From assembly GCF_932526225.1 (NCBI RefSeq), contig NC_064043.1, positions 10,583,821 to 10,647,820 on the forward strand: DNA of 64,000 bases. Direction: 5' to 3'. This DNA is from Nematostella vectensis. Its lineage: Eukaryota > Cnidaria > Anthozoa > Actiniaria > Edwardsiidae. This document shows, in pieces, positions 34,601-43,079 of the stretch. The translations under genes and the position numbers were made by a program. The notes under the pieces were generated by a model that searched no databases, had not been told where the DNA came from, and saw only the letters and a program-made list of their open reading frames with translations. Position 1 is the first letter of the stretch. Each line of letters begins with the position of its first letter.

Positions 34601-36799
34601 AAGTGACCGCGTTTGGAAAAAACGATAATTTTGGGCTCAATTTTCTTGATTTGGAAAGTTGAGTGACCGTATGCTAGCCAAAAAACATTTTGTGGCCTAA
34701 ATAGTTATAAGCAACCACACGAATAGCCATTCATATAGGCCTTCGATTATGTTATTACGGTAATATACACCTATTTAAAAAAAGGTTTACTCGAGAATCC
34801 ATGTGTCGTAACCCGCGGTGGTTCATGGGCAGCGTTTAAACGGCTGAATCCTTGTATCTGCAAGCCATGCGTGAATGTTCATAAGGACATAAACAAGAAC
34901 TCGGTTTTTAAAACCTGTATTTGTATTTTTTTTTTACCTTTATTTGACTATTCTACCCATAAAGCACTGCGGGGTACGATTCACAGATTCTCGGAGTCCA
35001 ACCTTATTTGAAATAGGTGTATAAAGTTACTTATCTTCTCTGCTATAGTTTATATTGAGCTTCCTGGAGGCCAGGATTACAATAATCCCCATCAAGAAGA
35101 GTTAGAAGATAACCTTATCCATAATCATGGTAAGCAAATATTCTTTTAGAGTGATACACTCGCACGCGCATGTCACCTGTTGGGCACCCTGTGTAGGAGT
35201 GACGAGGAATGTCAAGAGGAAATGAAGATAACACGTAAAGTTTAAGATAACTTTTTTTGTGAAATTACCACTTATCAAAGTCAAACAAGTGGAACTGTTA
35301 AGAGACCGACAAATCGCACATGACAAGCCCGCATGTGAGCATGGTTACCATGTCTTTTTTTGCGGAAAAAAAAACACTAGAGCAAAGTTCACGATAATTA
35401 ACATATAACAGATATCCAAAAAATATTTTACACTCTCCGACTCTGTCATTCTCCTCTTTTGTTATTCTCCTTTTCATTTTCTGAACAAATTACACAAAAA
35501 GAACCATCCCAAAACATAGCTTTATATTTAGCCTTCCAAATCCAATCGCTACAAATACCAAGCCGACACAAATTGACTTTTTAAACGGACTGACAGAGCC
35601 TCTTAAATAAAAAAAGAATATGCTCCAACAGTGCCGTAGCTTGAGGTGGGGCACTGGGGGTATGTCCCCCCCCCCCCCCCCCCCCCGCACAATATCCAAT
35701 CTCGGCCAATAAATGTACAGGATAAACAAAAAATAAAAAGTCGCATTTATCTCGCTAGAGTCAATTGATTCGAGATTCTTTAATGATCTTCTGCGTTCTC
35801 TAGCCCCTCTGCGTCGCGTGTTTCTTCAACACACGCCGTGCTGTGAGAAGTGCGACTGTGTCATCACGTGTATGGGCATGATGCTAAACTCAACCGGCCT
35901 CGTAAACGCGCGCGCGGATCTCTGGTGCCAACAGGAGATCACGCGTGGTGTCACAAACTGGTACGAGGCGGAAGTGCGACAGGCAGACTGCGTAGTGGTC
36001 ATTGCTAGCAGAAAAACACCACGTGACGCACAGCTTAACGCAAGGCGCACTGATCAGGAGGACCGTAAGTCACGTAATCTTTACAGGCATCGGTAATTGT
36101 GTAATCATACGCAATATATCAACTATTCTCTAGTAAAATGTCATTAAAGGGGTTTTAGATAATCTAGCGCCCACGCCGGCCTGCTGATTTTCTCCGGCAT
36201 TTTTCCTTCCTAAAAAGGAGTGTAAGAGCCTAAACGCGCACGAGCGAACATTCTGCTGTCGGCACCGTGGATCTCAATATGGTGATTTACATCCACGACG
36301 CTGCCAACAAAACGCTGGCTAGCTAAATGCGCTTGGGTCCTAGTGAGAGCCAGAACTTAATACTCCATGTCCTCGTCCCCTTATGGATGAGTGCTTGCAA
36401 TCAAACTTTGGCACGGCCGGCGTCCTGCTGCATGCGTCGTGGATATAACTCACCCTAATTCTTAATTGACGTTGTCTTCCAGCTCGCCTGACGATAATGC
36501 AACTCAACCTGATACGCGGAGAGCTCTTCCATCATCCGAACTCCACGAAGTTCCTACCCTCATACTTCATGTACAACGGCGCCGAGAATAACGTGCCTCA
36601 ATTCCTCAAAAATCGTGTGATTTTCGAGTTACCAGGAGATTTAAATCGTCTGATGTACAACGTACTAAACATAGAAAAATATCAGCCCCGTCTATCCCGC
36701 AAGATCTTATTGCTAGGTGGCGAGGGACACCCTTACGAGAAGGCGAAGGAGGATCTAGAAATAGCTATTGCCAGCGCTGAGACTGAGCATAGCTTTTAA
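25561..36799 (+). CDS. Receptor gene B: complete IL-17-receptor-like protein, Ig-D1-D2-TM-SEFIR (15 exons, 641 aa)
   Basis: Exons: 25561-25665, 27430-27700, 27821-27853, 27924-27962, 28058-28192, 29190-29275, 29481-29607, 30200-30241, 31350-31507, 31764-31826, 33349-33430, 33627-33752, 35049-35129, 35804-36064, 36483-36799. All are GT-AG and phases match at all 14 junctions. The sum is 1926 bases. Order: signal peptide (1-35), Ig (36-125), hinge (126-149), D1 (150-265), Cys linker plus D2 (266-380), transmembrane helix (about 394-416), juxtamembrane (423-449), SEFIR (450-641). Family knowledge: such receptors bind IL-17 cytokines and recruit SEFIR adaptors (CIKS/Act1) to activate NF-kB and MAPK. 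An N-terminal Ig before the fibronectin modules recalls IL17RD/SEF. Ligand and signalling are inferred. The gene shares exon phases and several exon sizes with gene C. Confidence 0.88.
26049..26058. promoter_or_regulatory. Candidate NF-kB-type site in intron 1 of gene B
   Basis: GGGAAATTCC fits the kB consensus GGGRNNYYCC exactly. It lies about 390 bases into intron 1. A ten-base match can arise by chance. Confidence 0.3.
26930..27420. repeat. TTG/TTGAT-rich simple repeat in intron 1 of gene B
   Basis: An imperfect array of GTTGATTTGATTTGTTG and GTTGATGTTG motifs runs up to the acceptor of the Ig exon. A 99-base inverted-repeat element at 26994-27092 interrupts it. The T-rich repeat supplies the polypyrimidine environment of the acceptor. 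Confidence 0.85.
26994..27092. mobile_element. Small inverted-repeat element, family 1 copy b
   Basis: It starts CAGGCGCGTACACAGAGG and ends GAACGCGCCTG. Internal blocks (GCAGGGTGCGCGC, GGCGGCCA, CTATGACTGCGCACCC) match the copy at 21672-21830. It sits in the TTG-rich repeat of intron 1 of gene B. Confidence 0.75.
27430..27700 (+). CDS. Gene B exon 2: Ig-like domain
   Basis: Phase 0 in, phase 1 out. The Cys of LRLRCTF, the Trp of DVWFKDY and DKGLYLCVLQ give the canonical Ig B, C and F strands. The basic segment KRRKKKNGKR matches the corresponding run of gene A. Gene C lacks this exon. Confidence 0.88.
27821..27962 (+). CDS. Gene B exons 3 and 4: hinge
   Basis: Two very small exons (27821-27853 and 27924-27962), each phase 1 to 1, separated by a 70-base intron. 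They encode QDGRQNRKAK and LDPPCGKPRRQN. DPPCG recurs in gene C (SDPPCGAPL). Either exon could be skipped without changing the frame. Confidence 0.75.
28058..28192 (+). CDS. Gene B exon 5: start of D1
   Basis: Phase 1 to 1. It encodes TLCGTSLFQNCSSFP, then a strand ending RLTWDPPEIG. The Cys pair, FP-x2-P and W-x-PP are shared with genes A and C. Confidence 0.85.
28443..29158. mobile_element. Split copy of inverted-repeat family 1 with nested LINE fragment
   Basis: The left end CAGGCGCATACGAAGGGG with GCAGGGTGCGTCC lies at 28443. The matching right end, CCTATCACTGCAACCCC, a long C run and GGGTACGCGCCTG, ends at 29158. The 500-plus bases between hold a non-LTR retrotransposon fragment. It lies in intron 5 of gene B. 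Confidence 0.6.
28705..28880 (-). pseudogene. Non-LTR retrotransposon (LINE) ORF2 C-terminal fragment
   Basis: Read on the minus strand, the frame gives LVVHQLEIE, GRY, EDRICSQC, then EDEFHFLIKC and a stop near 28705. The pattern E-x-R-x-C-x2-C followed by EDE-x-HFL-x-x-C is typical of the C-terminal region of LINE reverse-transcriptase proteins. Only the last 55-60 codons are present. A TAGA/TATA-rich stretch at 28518-28540 lies on the 3' side, as expected for a LINE tail. It is a 5'-truncated dead insert. Confidence 0.65.
29190..29607 (+). CDS. Gene B exons 6 and 7: rest of D1
   Basis: Exon 29190-29275 (phase 1 to 0) encodes ADLWGYEVNIVS and ends CYQINS. Exon 29481-29607 (phase 0 to 1) encodes FSGLNYESEYEVRVQSLPA. 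The second exon is exactly 127 bases, the same as its gene C counterpart. The YEV-x-V-x-x-LP strand is the most recognisable IL-17 receptor signature here. Confidence 0.87.
30003..30162. mobile_element. Small inverted-repeat element, family 3
   Basis: The left end AGGAGCGTAGCCAGGGG and right end ATCCTGGCTACGCCGCT form an inverted repeat 160 bases apart, with GGGCCC-rich interior. It lies in intron 7 of gene B, just before exon 8. Confidence 0.75.
30200..30241 (+). CDS. Gene B exon 8: Cys linker between D1 and D2
   Basis: A 42-base exon, phase 1 to 1, encoding TCKFDAWKDLEVC. The gene C equivalent is also 42 bases (QCTIERFRGLPKC). The Cys pair matches the disulfide-linked segment between D1 and D2 in IL-17 receptors. 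The donor C|T-GTAAGTAT lies at the start of a tandem repeat. Confidence 0.8.
30239..30460. repeat. Three-copy tandem repeat that includes the exon 8 splice donor
   Basis: GTAAGTATCGGTACTAGCAC begins at 30242, 30308 and 30383. Periods are 66 and 75 bases; later copies have an extra TCTGTTATA. Each copy carries a strong GTAAGTAT donor. Confidence 0.93.
30510..30990. repeat. 18-bp minisatellite in intron 8 of gene B
   Basis: Imperfect tandem copies of GTGACTGTGGCGTAGTGT (18 bp) run for about 470 bases, with variants such as CTTTTGTGTAGTG. The open frame on the minus strand (30714-31148) comes from the repeat. Confidence 0.92.
30998..31078. repeat. Intronic copy of the exon 9 end plus its donor
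   Basis: About 81 bases starting ATGCCACGGAAG, with the donor ATG|GTAAGC at 31022/31023, and ending ACAGTT duplicate 31483-31564 with few changes. The original covers the last 25 bases of exon 9 and 57 bases of intron 9. The upstream copy has no acceptor and lies in intron 8. Confidence 0.85.
31350..31826 (+). CDS. Gene B exons 9 and 10: first half of D2
   Basis: Exon 31350-31507 (phase 1 to 0) encodes IVTNMSAQYN, SIEVTWDTWCN, and a QKC turn. Exon 31764-31826 (63 bases, phase 0 to 0) encodes a NCAIKLPKHCQQFNYSVR strand. Gene C has a 63-base partner ending CRYKNYTVE. The Cys pattern and beta-strand rhythm fit a second fibronectin-like receptor module. Confidence 0.82.
31940..33225. repeat. 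46-bp minisatellite in intron 10 of gene B
   Basis: About 28 copies of a unit of about 46 bp contain GGCTCACTCATAGTACC and TATATCACTGTTGTAC. Variants carry CACTTCTAGTCATGGG. A composite block of several variant units repeats between about 32400 and 33110. Confidence 0.95.
33349..33430 (+). CDS. Gene B exon 11: end of D2
   Basis: Phase 0 to 1. It encodes AYGVTHDNKTTIHDQRVFVN and then IPPTVLT, the last strand of D2 and the membrane-proximal linker. NKT is an N-glycosylation sequon. Confidence 0.8.
33627..33752 (+). CDS. Gene B exon 12: transmembrane helix
   Basis: Phase 1 to 1. A short stalk (STAEPDTNTPH) leads to a 23-residue apolar helix, IIAILAGGIAGVVMALALV plus YFIY, followed by KKYY as a cytosolic stop-transfer signal. 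This fixes a type I orientation with the SEFIR domain inside the cell. Confidence 0.9.
33753..35048. other. Intron 12 of gene B, no feature recognised
   Basis: A 1.3-kb intron with no repeat array or coding motif that I can recognise. The open frame 34305-34628 lacks motifs and splice support. Confidence 0.5.
35049..35129 (+). CDS. Gene B exon 13: juxtamembrane segment
   Basis: Phase 1 to 1, 26 codons, acidic and Asn-rich (ELPGGQDYNNPHQEELEDN). It links the membrane helix to the SEFIR domain. Gene C has a 48-base exon at this place. Confidence 0.72.
35634..35690. repeat. Partial small element and C homopolymer
   Basis: AGTGCCGTAGCTTGAGG then TGGGGCACTGGGGG and a C run of about 19 bases resemble one end of the family 2 element at 24030. 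It lies in intron 13 of gene B. Confidence 0.45.
35804..36064 (+). CDS. Gene B exon 14: SEFIR domain, first part
   Basis: Phase 1 to 1. After RRVFLQH (box 1 strand) comes an unusually Cys-rich stretch (CCEKCDCVITC). The hallmark ADLWCQQEITRGVTNWYEAE then follows. SEFIR domains have D-L-W-x3-x-I-x-x-G-x3-W. Next is ADCVVVIAS, matching the A-D-x-V-x-V-(V/I)-x-S strand. Confidence 0.88.
36483..36799 (+). CDS. Gene B exon 15: SEFIR domain, second part, and stop
   Basis: Phase 1 in; the stop TAA is at 36797-36799. It encodes KFLPSYFMYNGAENNVPQFL then VIFELPGDLNRLMYNVLNIE, matching the SEFIR pattern of a beta strand, acidic turn, V-P-x-FL and a final strand with ELP before a helix. About 35 more residues form the tail. 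No further cytosolic domain is present. Confidence 0.88.
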
Positions 36800-37050
36800 G
36801 AAATGGTCAGCCATTACAAGTATTATAAATGTGCACATATGCACACTGAATGATAGCTACTGACGGAAGCACATGGCAAAATATGTACTCTCTGATGTCA
36901 TCCGACGAGTGCCATGAGATGGCAGACTTTCAGCATGTCATCTAACTAGGGTAAACAGAACAAAATGAACAGCTTTCTACCGAGGAATGCACGCAGAATT
37001 GGCGACACACTAGCTGATCATTTGACTTTTGAGTGGCAAATTCAAGCAAA

Positions 37051-37067
37051 AATAAACACAGAATAAA
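37051..37067 (+). terminator. Candidate polyadenylation signals of gene B
   Basis: Two AATAAA hexamers at 37051-37056 and 37062-37067 lie 252-263 bases after the stop codon. They are well placed, and only about 160 bases before the Polinton left end. Confidence 0.6.
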
Positions 37068-37217
37068 CTGCGCCCGTCAAGGTCCAGATAATGACGAAAA
37101 AAAAACGAATAGGCCATTTCTGACATTCTGGCTTATTTGAAAAAGTTGCTTTTTGTTGTTGTTATTTTGCTGCTAAAAGCATGGGCGTGCTAGCTTGCTG
37201 CCCAAAAAGTCACGTGA

Positions 37218-37223
37218 TCTGCA
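37218..37223. other. Left target-site duplication of the Polinton
   Basis: TCTGCA directly precedes the left terminal repeat. TCTGCT directly follows the right one at 51560-51565. Five of six bases agree, and six-base duplications are normal for Polintons. Confidence 0.7.
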
Positions 37224-37308
37224 AGTAGTATTGGACTTGGCGGTTCCGACGCATTTCGGTAAAAATGCGTTAGAACCAAGCCAAGTCTATACTACTCACC
37301 AGAGGACG
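37224..37308. repeat. Polinton left terminal inverted repeat, unique outer part
   Basis: 85 bases pair with 51475-51559 in reverse complement with a few mismatches. It contains a shorter internal inversion: GACTTGG-GGTTC near the tip and GAACCAAGCCAAGTC further in, and AGTAGTAT against ATACTACT, so the tip itself can form a hairpin. Confidence 0.9.
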
Positions 37309-37462
37309 GATTCCATAATATGGTAACAGTATATGTTGTTTTCATATTTTTTAATAAATTAGTGGATTCCATAATATGGTAACAGTATATGTTGTTTTCA
37401 TATTTTTGAATAAATTAGTGGATTCCATAATGTGGTAACAGAATATGAATAGATTAGTGGAA
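37309..37462. repeat. 56-bp satellite, left end (about 2.7 units)
   Basis: Units start GGATTCCATAATATGG and contain AACAGTATATGTTG. The same unit in reverse complement forms the long array at 49478-51474. Confidence 0.92.
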
Positions 37463-37577
37463 ACTATACATTTTTTTTCGACTTTCGCACCCTAAGAGGC
37501 GAAGCCTCACTTCAAGTACCAGAGTCGCGTGCCGACGACCACGTAGGAGGTGAGGCTATTTCGCCTCGCAGGGTGTG
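37463..37577. repeat. Polinton inverted repeat, middle segment (left)
   Basis: It contains GACTTTCGCACCCTAAGAGG, GAAGCCTCACTTCAAGTACC and GAGGCTATTTCGCCTCGCAG. Its reverse complement lies at 49305-49430. Within it GAGGCGAAGCCTC and GAGGTGAGGC...GCCTC are themselves palindromic. Confidence 0.9.
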
Positions 37578-38878
37578 AAAATCTTGGTTACCGGGCCATG
37601 GCACCATATGTTGGCACTATATAATGGTTTCCGCGCCATGGCATCATGTGTTGGTACTATATAATGGTTACCGCGTCATGGGATCATGTGTTGGTACTAT
37701 ATAATTGCTACCGCGCCATGGGATCTTGTGTTGGCACTATATAATGGTTACCGCGTCATGGCATCGTGTGTTGGTACTATACAATGGTTACCGCGCCATG
37801 GCATCATGTGTTGGCACTATATAATGGTTACCGTGCCATGGTATCATGTGTTGGCACTATATAATGGTTACCGCGCCATGGCATCATGTGTTGGTACTAT
37901 ATAATGGTTACCGCGTCATGGGATCATGTGTTGGTACTATATAATTGCTACCGCGCCATGGGATCTTGTGTTGGCACTATATAATGGTTACCGCGTCATG
38001 GCATCGTGTGTTGGTACTATACAATGGTTACCGCGCCATGGCATCATGTGTTGGCACTATATAATGGTTACCGCGCCATGGTATCATGTGTTGGCCTTAT
38101 ATAATGGTTACCGCGCCATGGCATCATGTGTTGGTACTATATAATGGTTACCGCGCCATGGTATCATGTGTTGGCACTATAATATAATGGTTACCGCGCC
38201 ATGGCATCATGTGTTGGTACTATTTAATGGTTACCGCGCCATGGCATCATGTGTTGGCACTATATAATGGTTACCGCGCCATGGAATCTTGTGTTGGCAT
38301 TATATAATGGTTACCGCGCCATGGCATCATGTGTTGGCACTATATAATGGTTACCGCGCCATGGCATCATGTGTTGGCACTATATAATGGTTACCGCGCC
38401 ATGGCATCATGTGTTGGCACTATATAATGGTTACCGCGCCATGGCATAATGTGTTGGCACTATATAATGGTCACCGCGCCATGGCATCATGTGTTGGTAT
38501 TATATAATCGTTACCGCGCCATGGCATCATGTGTTGGTACTATATAATGGTTACCGCGCCATGGCATAATGTGTTGGCACTATATAATGGTTACCGCGCC
38601 ATGGCATCATGTGTTGGCACTATATAATGGTTACCGCGCCATGGAATCTTGTGTTGGCATTTTATAATGGTTACCGCGCCATGGTTCATGTGTTGGTACT
38701 ATATAATGGTTACCGCGCCATGGCATAATGTGTTGGCACTATATAATGGTTACCGCGCCATGGGATCTTGTGTTGGTACTATATAATGGTTACCGCGCCA
38801 TGGCATCATGTTTTGGCACTATATAATGGTTACCGCGCCATGGTATCATGTGTTGGCACTATATAATGGTTACCGCGC
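37578..38878. repeat. 40-bp satellite, left end (about 32 units)
   Basis: The unit contains GGTTACCGCGCCATGGCATC and ATGTGTTGGCACTATATAAT. A six-unit (240-bp) block is repeated almost exactly at about 37681 and 37921, giving two identical 72-codon open frames. These are not genes. Confidence 0.96.
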
Positions 38879-39230
38879 TGGTTTCATTTTATGATACTGT
38901 TCTATGGTTACGGCTGTTGCGTGACATCCTTGGAAAAACAGGAAGTCAAGTTATTATATAGGGGGTTCCCCGCTGACAAAGCGTGTCTAATGACTTGGAC
39001 TAGAGGTTTCTAGTTGTGTTTATTATAGTAACGAGCATAGCAACGCGATAATGGTTCCCGTTCCCGAGTCGTTTCTGTTAATATCAAGCCTTATCGGAAC
39101 GCCTATCTTATAGAATATAAGCGGACGTTTACGACTTCATTTGGAGAAGGAGAAGCGATCGTGAGCAATATTGAGTTAGGGCAACAGTGTGTCACAGCTT
39201 TCGTAGCGCGGGTCACGTTACGAAATCCCA
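38879..39230. other. Polinton interior, left, no gene recognised
   Basis: About 350 bases between the 40-bp array and the integrase remnant. It probably contains the promoter of the leftmost Polinton gene. No motif is recognised. Confidence 0.5.
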
Positions 39231-40122
39231 GCTTGCATTTTCGCCAAAGTTCTTTCTTGGCAAGAAAAACTAGCTGATGAACTACACAAGCCAGTAAAAA
39301 AGAAATTCACCCGACGGCGTGTTATAGTTAATCATACAGATGAGATATAGTGTTCCGATTTAGTTGAGATGCAAAAGTAAAGCAAATGGAATTATGGGTT
39401 TCGATACCTTCTCATGGTTTTAGACGTATTTTGATAAAGTAAGTAAGTATCATACCGATAAAAGAGGTGAAACTGTAGCTGGCTCATTCAAAACAATATT
39501 CAAGGAAGGAAGAAAACCAGAGTATTTATGGGTTGATAAGAGTAAAGAATTCTATAACAAACACCTGAAAGCCCTGTTGGAGAAAAATGGTATACAAATA
39601 TATTCAACTGTAAACGAATGGAACAATTAAAACCAAAATGTGGGGACAGTTTACTGTCCAAGGTAATACGCAATATTTAGAAATGCTACCTAAGATTTTT
39701 AAGCAGCATAACAACACCAAACACTCGAGCATTAAGATGACTCCTGTAGAAGCTAGCAAAAAGAAGAATGAAGGTTTAGTATATTTCAGTCTATATGGTA
39801 ACATGGAGAAATCAAAACAAGAACCTCAAATCAAAATAGGTGACAAGCTTAGGATAAGTAAATACATACGTAATGTGTCCGACAAGGGTTATACACCGAA
39901 TTGGACTGAGGAAGTTTTTATAGTCGATAAAATACAATACAGTAACCCAATCACGTATAAAATCAAGGATCTAAATAATGAAGACATGCAAGGTAGTTTC
40001 TATAAGCCTGAATTATTAAAAGCCAAGCAGGATGCTTTCCGCATTGATAAAGCCATTCGTAGAGATTATAAAAAAAAGCAAGCTTTGGTAAAGTGGAAGG
40101 GGTACAGTGACGAAAGCCAAAA
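39230..40122 (+). pseudogene. Polinton integrase, broken
   Basis: Several frames together give a retroviral-type (rve) integrase with a C-terminal chromodomain. Visible parts are LADELHKPVKKKF near 39270, a degraded D-containing stretch near 39340-39450, EYLWVDKSKEFYNKHL near 39515 (second catalytic Asp region), then QFTVQGNTQYLEMLPKI and HNNTKHSSIKMTPVEAS. The chromodomain end ALVKWKGYSDE is near 40085-40120. After YST near 39605 the segment that should hold the catalytic Glu is missing, and a stop follows. It cannot be active as it stands. Confidence 0.85.
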
Positions 40123-40346
40123 GAGGACGAGGACGCCCACCCATATATAAGACTGAGGAGGACAGAGCGAGAGCTATAAAAGAATCCAAGACTAGGTACA
40201 TGCCGAATAAAGAGTGGTACTGCCCAATATGTGGAAACGGTAAAAACTACACGGTAGCAGGGAAGACATGCCAACTTAAGACTAAGAAGCAACGGAGGAA
40301 CCAAAACACAAGCAACATAACCGATGTGACCACCCAGACACTCTAG
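40107..40346 (+). CDS. Small Polinton AT-hook/zinc-finger-like protein
   Basis: A frame overlapping the end of the integrase remnant gives KRGRGRPPIYKTEEDRARAI, whose RGRPP core is AT-hook-like, then KEWYCPICGNGKNYTVAGK. The C-x2-C pair plus later Cys and basic residues resemble the finger of small proteins often encoded next to Polinton integrase. The true start is uncertain (the frame opens with GTG). The histidine ligands expected after the Cys pair are not clearly present (TCQLKTKK), so the finger may be degraded. Confidence 0.55.
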   Translation: MTKAKRGRGRPPIYKTEEDRARAIKESKTRYMPNKEWYCPICGNGKNYTVAGKTCQLKTKKQRRNQNTSNITDVTTQTL

Positions 40347-40458
40347 AAAAATTAAAAACATATAGAAGCATACAATCCGACGGGTTCGTCACGGACAACT
40401 CGGATTTAAAGAAAGTGCGTTCGTACACTTAAAAATAAAATATATAGTAAGTGTATAT

Positions 40459-42472
40459 ATGAGCGACTCACAGAAAATATCTAACCCTAATATAGACATG
40501 AATGAGAGAGACCTCAATAAACTGAGCAAGTCTGAACTTATCGGTTAACTGCTAACGCTACAGGAGACGAAGCCTGTACCAGCACCTAGGTATCGCAAGA
40601 CAAGACCACCAGTACCCACACCACCAACGAGCGTCAAGCGGATGGCGCAGGAGTACGAGGACAACACAATACCACCACCACCAGAGTTCCAAGACAGGCC
40701 AGTTCCTACACCTAGGGCTCGTAGGCCAGTGCCGACACCTAGAACTAAGAAAGTGCAGACGAGGCGTGCCTGGATGCCAACCTGATGATGGTAAATCTTA
40801 CACTGGAGCCTACCAAAAACATACCGACTGTGGGTGTGCCTATAAAGTAGTCTGCACCTATGATGACAAGTATACAAAGCAAACGCAGATTTACAGAGGT
40901 GAAAAGGCCGTGTACAAGTTCATGGAGAAGATGCTACAAGAAGTCAAATACTGTAAGAACATAATGAGGAAGCACTTCAATAAAGCACTAAAAATGTCAA
41001 AGCATGATGAGGACCAATTCCAAAAAGCCCAAGAGTCCCACATATGTAACAAGGAATACACTAAGAAGGACACTCGAGTTCGAGACCACTGCCACATAAC
41101 TGGTAAGTACAGAGGCTCGGCACACCAAGAGTGCAATCTGAAACTTAGAATCGATCCTGAAGAGATAAAGGTACCCGTCATATTTCACAACCTAAGAGGC
41201 TACGACAGCCATTTCATAATGCAGGAAATCGGAGCCATTGTAAAGAAGCACACATACGTGAACAGTAAGGATGAGGAGAAGCAAATGAACATCAATGCTA
41301 TACCGAATAACATGGAGAAGTACATGGCCTTCATGCTCGGCAACCACCTCAAGTTCATCGACAGCTTCCAGTTTATGAGTTCCAGCCTTGAGAGATTGGT
41401 AGGCAACCTACCTAGGGAGTCATTGAAATACACCTCTCAGAGGTTTAAAGGTAAGAGACTCGACCTTATGGCTAGAGAGAGTATACCCATACGACTACAT
41501 GGACAGCTTTGAGAGCTTCAACTACAAGCTACCGGAGAAGGAGGACTTTTATAGCACCATGTTCGATCAACACATCTCAAAGGACGAGTACAAACGTGCT
41601 AGAACCGTGTGGAAAAAGTTTAAGCTTAAACTCATGGGCGACTTACCACGACCTATACCTTGCGTCTGACATATTACTGCTGGCTGATGTGTTTGAGAAC
41701 TTTAGGAAGACGTGCCTAGAATACTATAAGTTAGATCCATGCAACTACTTCACATCCCCCGGTCTATCATGGGACGCCATGCTAAAAATGACCGACATTA
41801 AACTGGAACTCATGACAGACATTGACATGTTCCAATTCATCGAGAAGGATATGCGCGGTGGTATATCATAAATACCCAACAGATACAGCAAGGCCAACGA
41901 TAAGTACATGGAATCATACGACAAGACGGCGTCTTCAAAGTATGTTATGTACTTGGATGCAAACAACTTGTACGGATGGGCTATGAGTCAGTTTTACCAA
42001 CTGGTGGTTTTAGATGGATGACAGAAAAGAACATCAACAAGCTAAACCTACCTAAGTACGAAGAGAATAGTAAAAAGGGGTTGATACTAGAAGTCGACCT
42101 AGAGTACCCCAAAAGCCTCCACAACCTCCACAACGACTACCCACTAGCCGCTGAAAGAGTGAATGTATCAAAAGACATGCTGTCCGACTACTACAGCAAA
42201 ATAGCAGCCACACAAACAGGTCTAGTCTCAAAACTGATCCCAACCTTAAAAGACAAAGAGAAGTACGTACTACACTACAGAAACCTCCAGCTATACACTA
42301 GGCCTAAAAGTAACTAAAGTCCACCGAGTCTTAGAGTTCGACCAATCACCATTGCTAAAGCAGTATATAGACTTTAACACTGAAAAACGTAAGAACGCCA
42401 AAAACTCATTCGAAAAAGACTTCTTTAAACTGATGAACAACAGCGTATTAGGAAAGACAATGGAGAACCTAT
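40459..42472 (+). pseudogene. Polinton DNA polymerase B, N-terminal and exonuclease/palm parts, broken
   Basis: Pieces in changing frames form a protein-primed-type family B polymerase. The Pro-rich N terminus begins at 40459 (PVPTPRARRPVPTPRTK near 40700). The Cys/His region has RVRDHCHITGKYRGSAHQEC near 41072-41130. The exonuclease segment is IFHNLRGYDSHFIMQEI. DLYLASDILLLADVF and SPGLSWDAML follow. Motif A is [14 protein letters not shown] near 41950, and motif B is LMNNSVLGKTMENL near 42432-42472. Frameshifts and stops occur at about 40540, 40783, 41510, 41871, 41990 and 42315. The frame then meets a stop at the edge of the nested insertion and resumes at 47383. Confidence 0.88.
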
Positions 42473-42514
42473 AGTCTAGGAGGTAGAACCGGAAAAAATC
42501 ATGTCGTAGCACTA

Positions 42515-42797
42515 CACATTTGGTTTAGGTGCATAGAATGATAGAACAATGTCTTGGTATCATTTTGTGACCTGTTGTCGTGAGATACTGTTGGGCCATC
42601 ATGACATAATGGGACCATTTTTGGTACCATGCCTAGGACCCCAAAATAAAGGGCCACAATAAGAGAATCACCGAAACTCGTTATTTCTCTATGGAAAATG
42701 ATGATATGGGCTTTATACTTTGTAAACATACTGATTTAGTAACTTTCATCTTATCAAAACGTTAAACATCACTTTCCTGTTGCCATGGCAACGGCTG
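42515..42797. repeat. Direct repeat of nested insertion, left copy
   Basis: About 283 bases from TACACATTTGG to GTTGCCATGGCAACG match 46681-46962 at roughly nine bases in ten. Shared blocks include GGTGCATAGAATGATAGAAC and CATGCCTAGGACCCC. The flanks do not match. These could be LTRs of a small element, or two independent copies of one repeat. Confidence 0.85.
42779..42792. promoter_or_regulatory. Perfect 14-bp palindrome matching an RFX X-box
   Basis: GTTGCCATGGCAAC fits the known X-box consensus GTNRCC-N-RGYAAC and is fully palindromic. The second repeat copy keeps it at 46948-46961. Whether any RFX protein binds here is unknown. Confidence 0.4.
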
Positions 42798-43079
42798 TCA
42801 TGTAAATCTGTCCTTTATAGCTAAAAAGTGAGATAATATTCAAAACGGTCAAGTGAAAACTAAAGTGCAAGTCATATACCATTCAGTTGTGAAAAGAAAT
42901 ACAATCTTTGGTGCGTTTCTAGTCTCTAGTACATGGGGCTCCTTAAAGACTGCTAAACATCTAGTTTTTACGAGTATTCACTCGTACACCACTGAGTTGC
43001 TATTTACGCTAGCACTAGGTTACAGCAACCAATGTACTCTAACTTATGTAACTGATTCAAGTTATGGTAGAATTCATAG

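Noticed and set aside
37686-38144. Two identical 72-codon frames (MCWYYIIATAPWD type)
   Set aside because: They come from the 240-bp higher-order repeat of the Polinton 40-bp satellite. The same peptide appears at 48517-49008 on the other strand.
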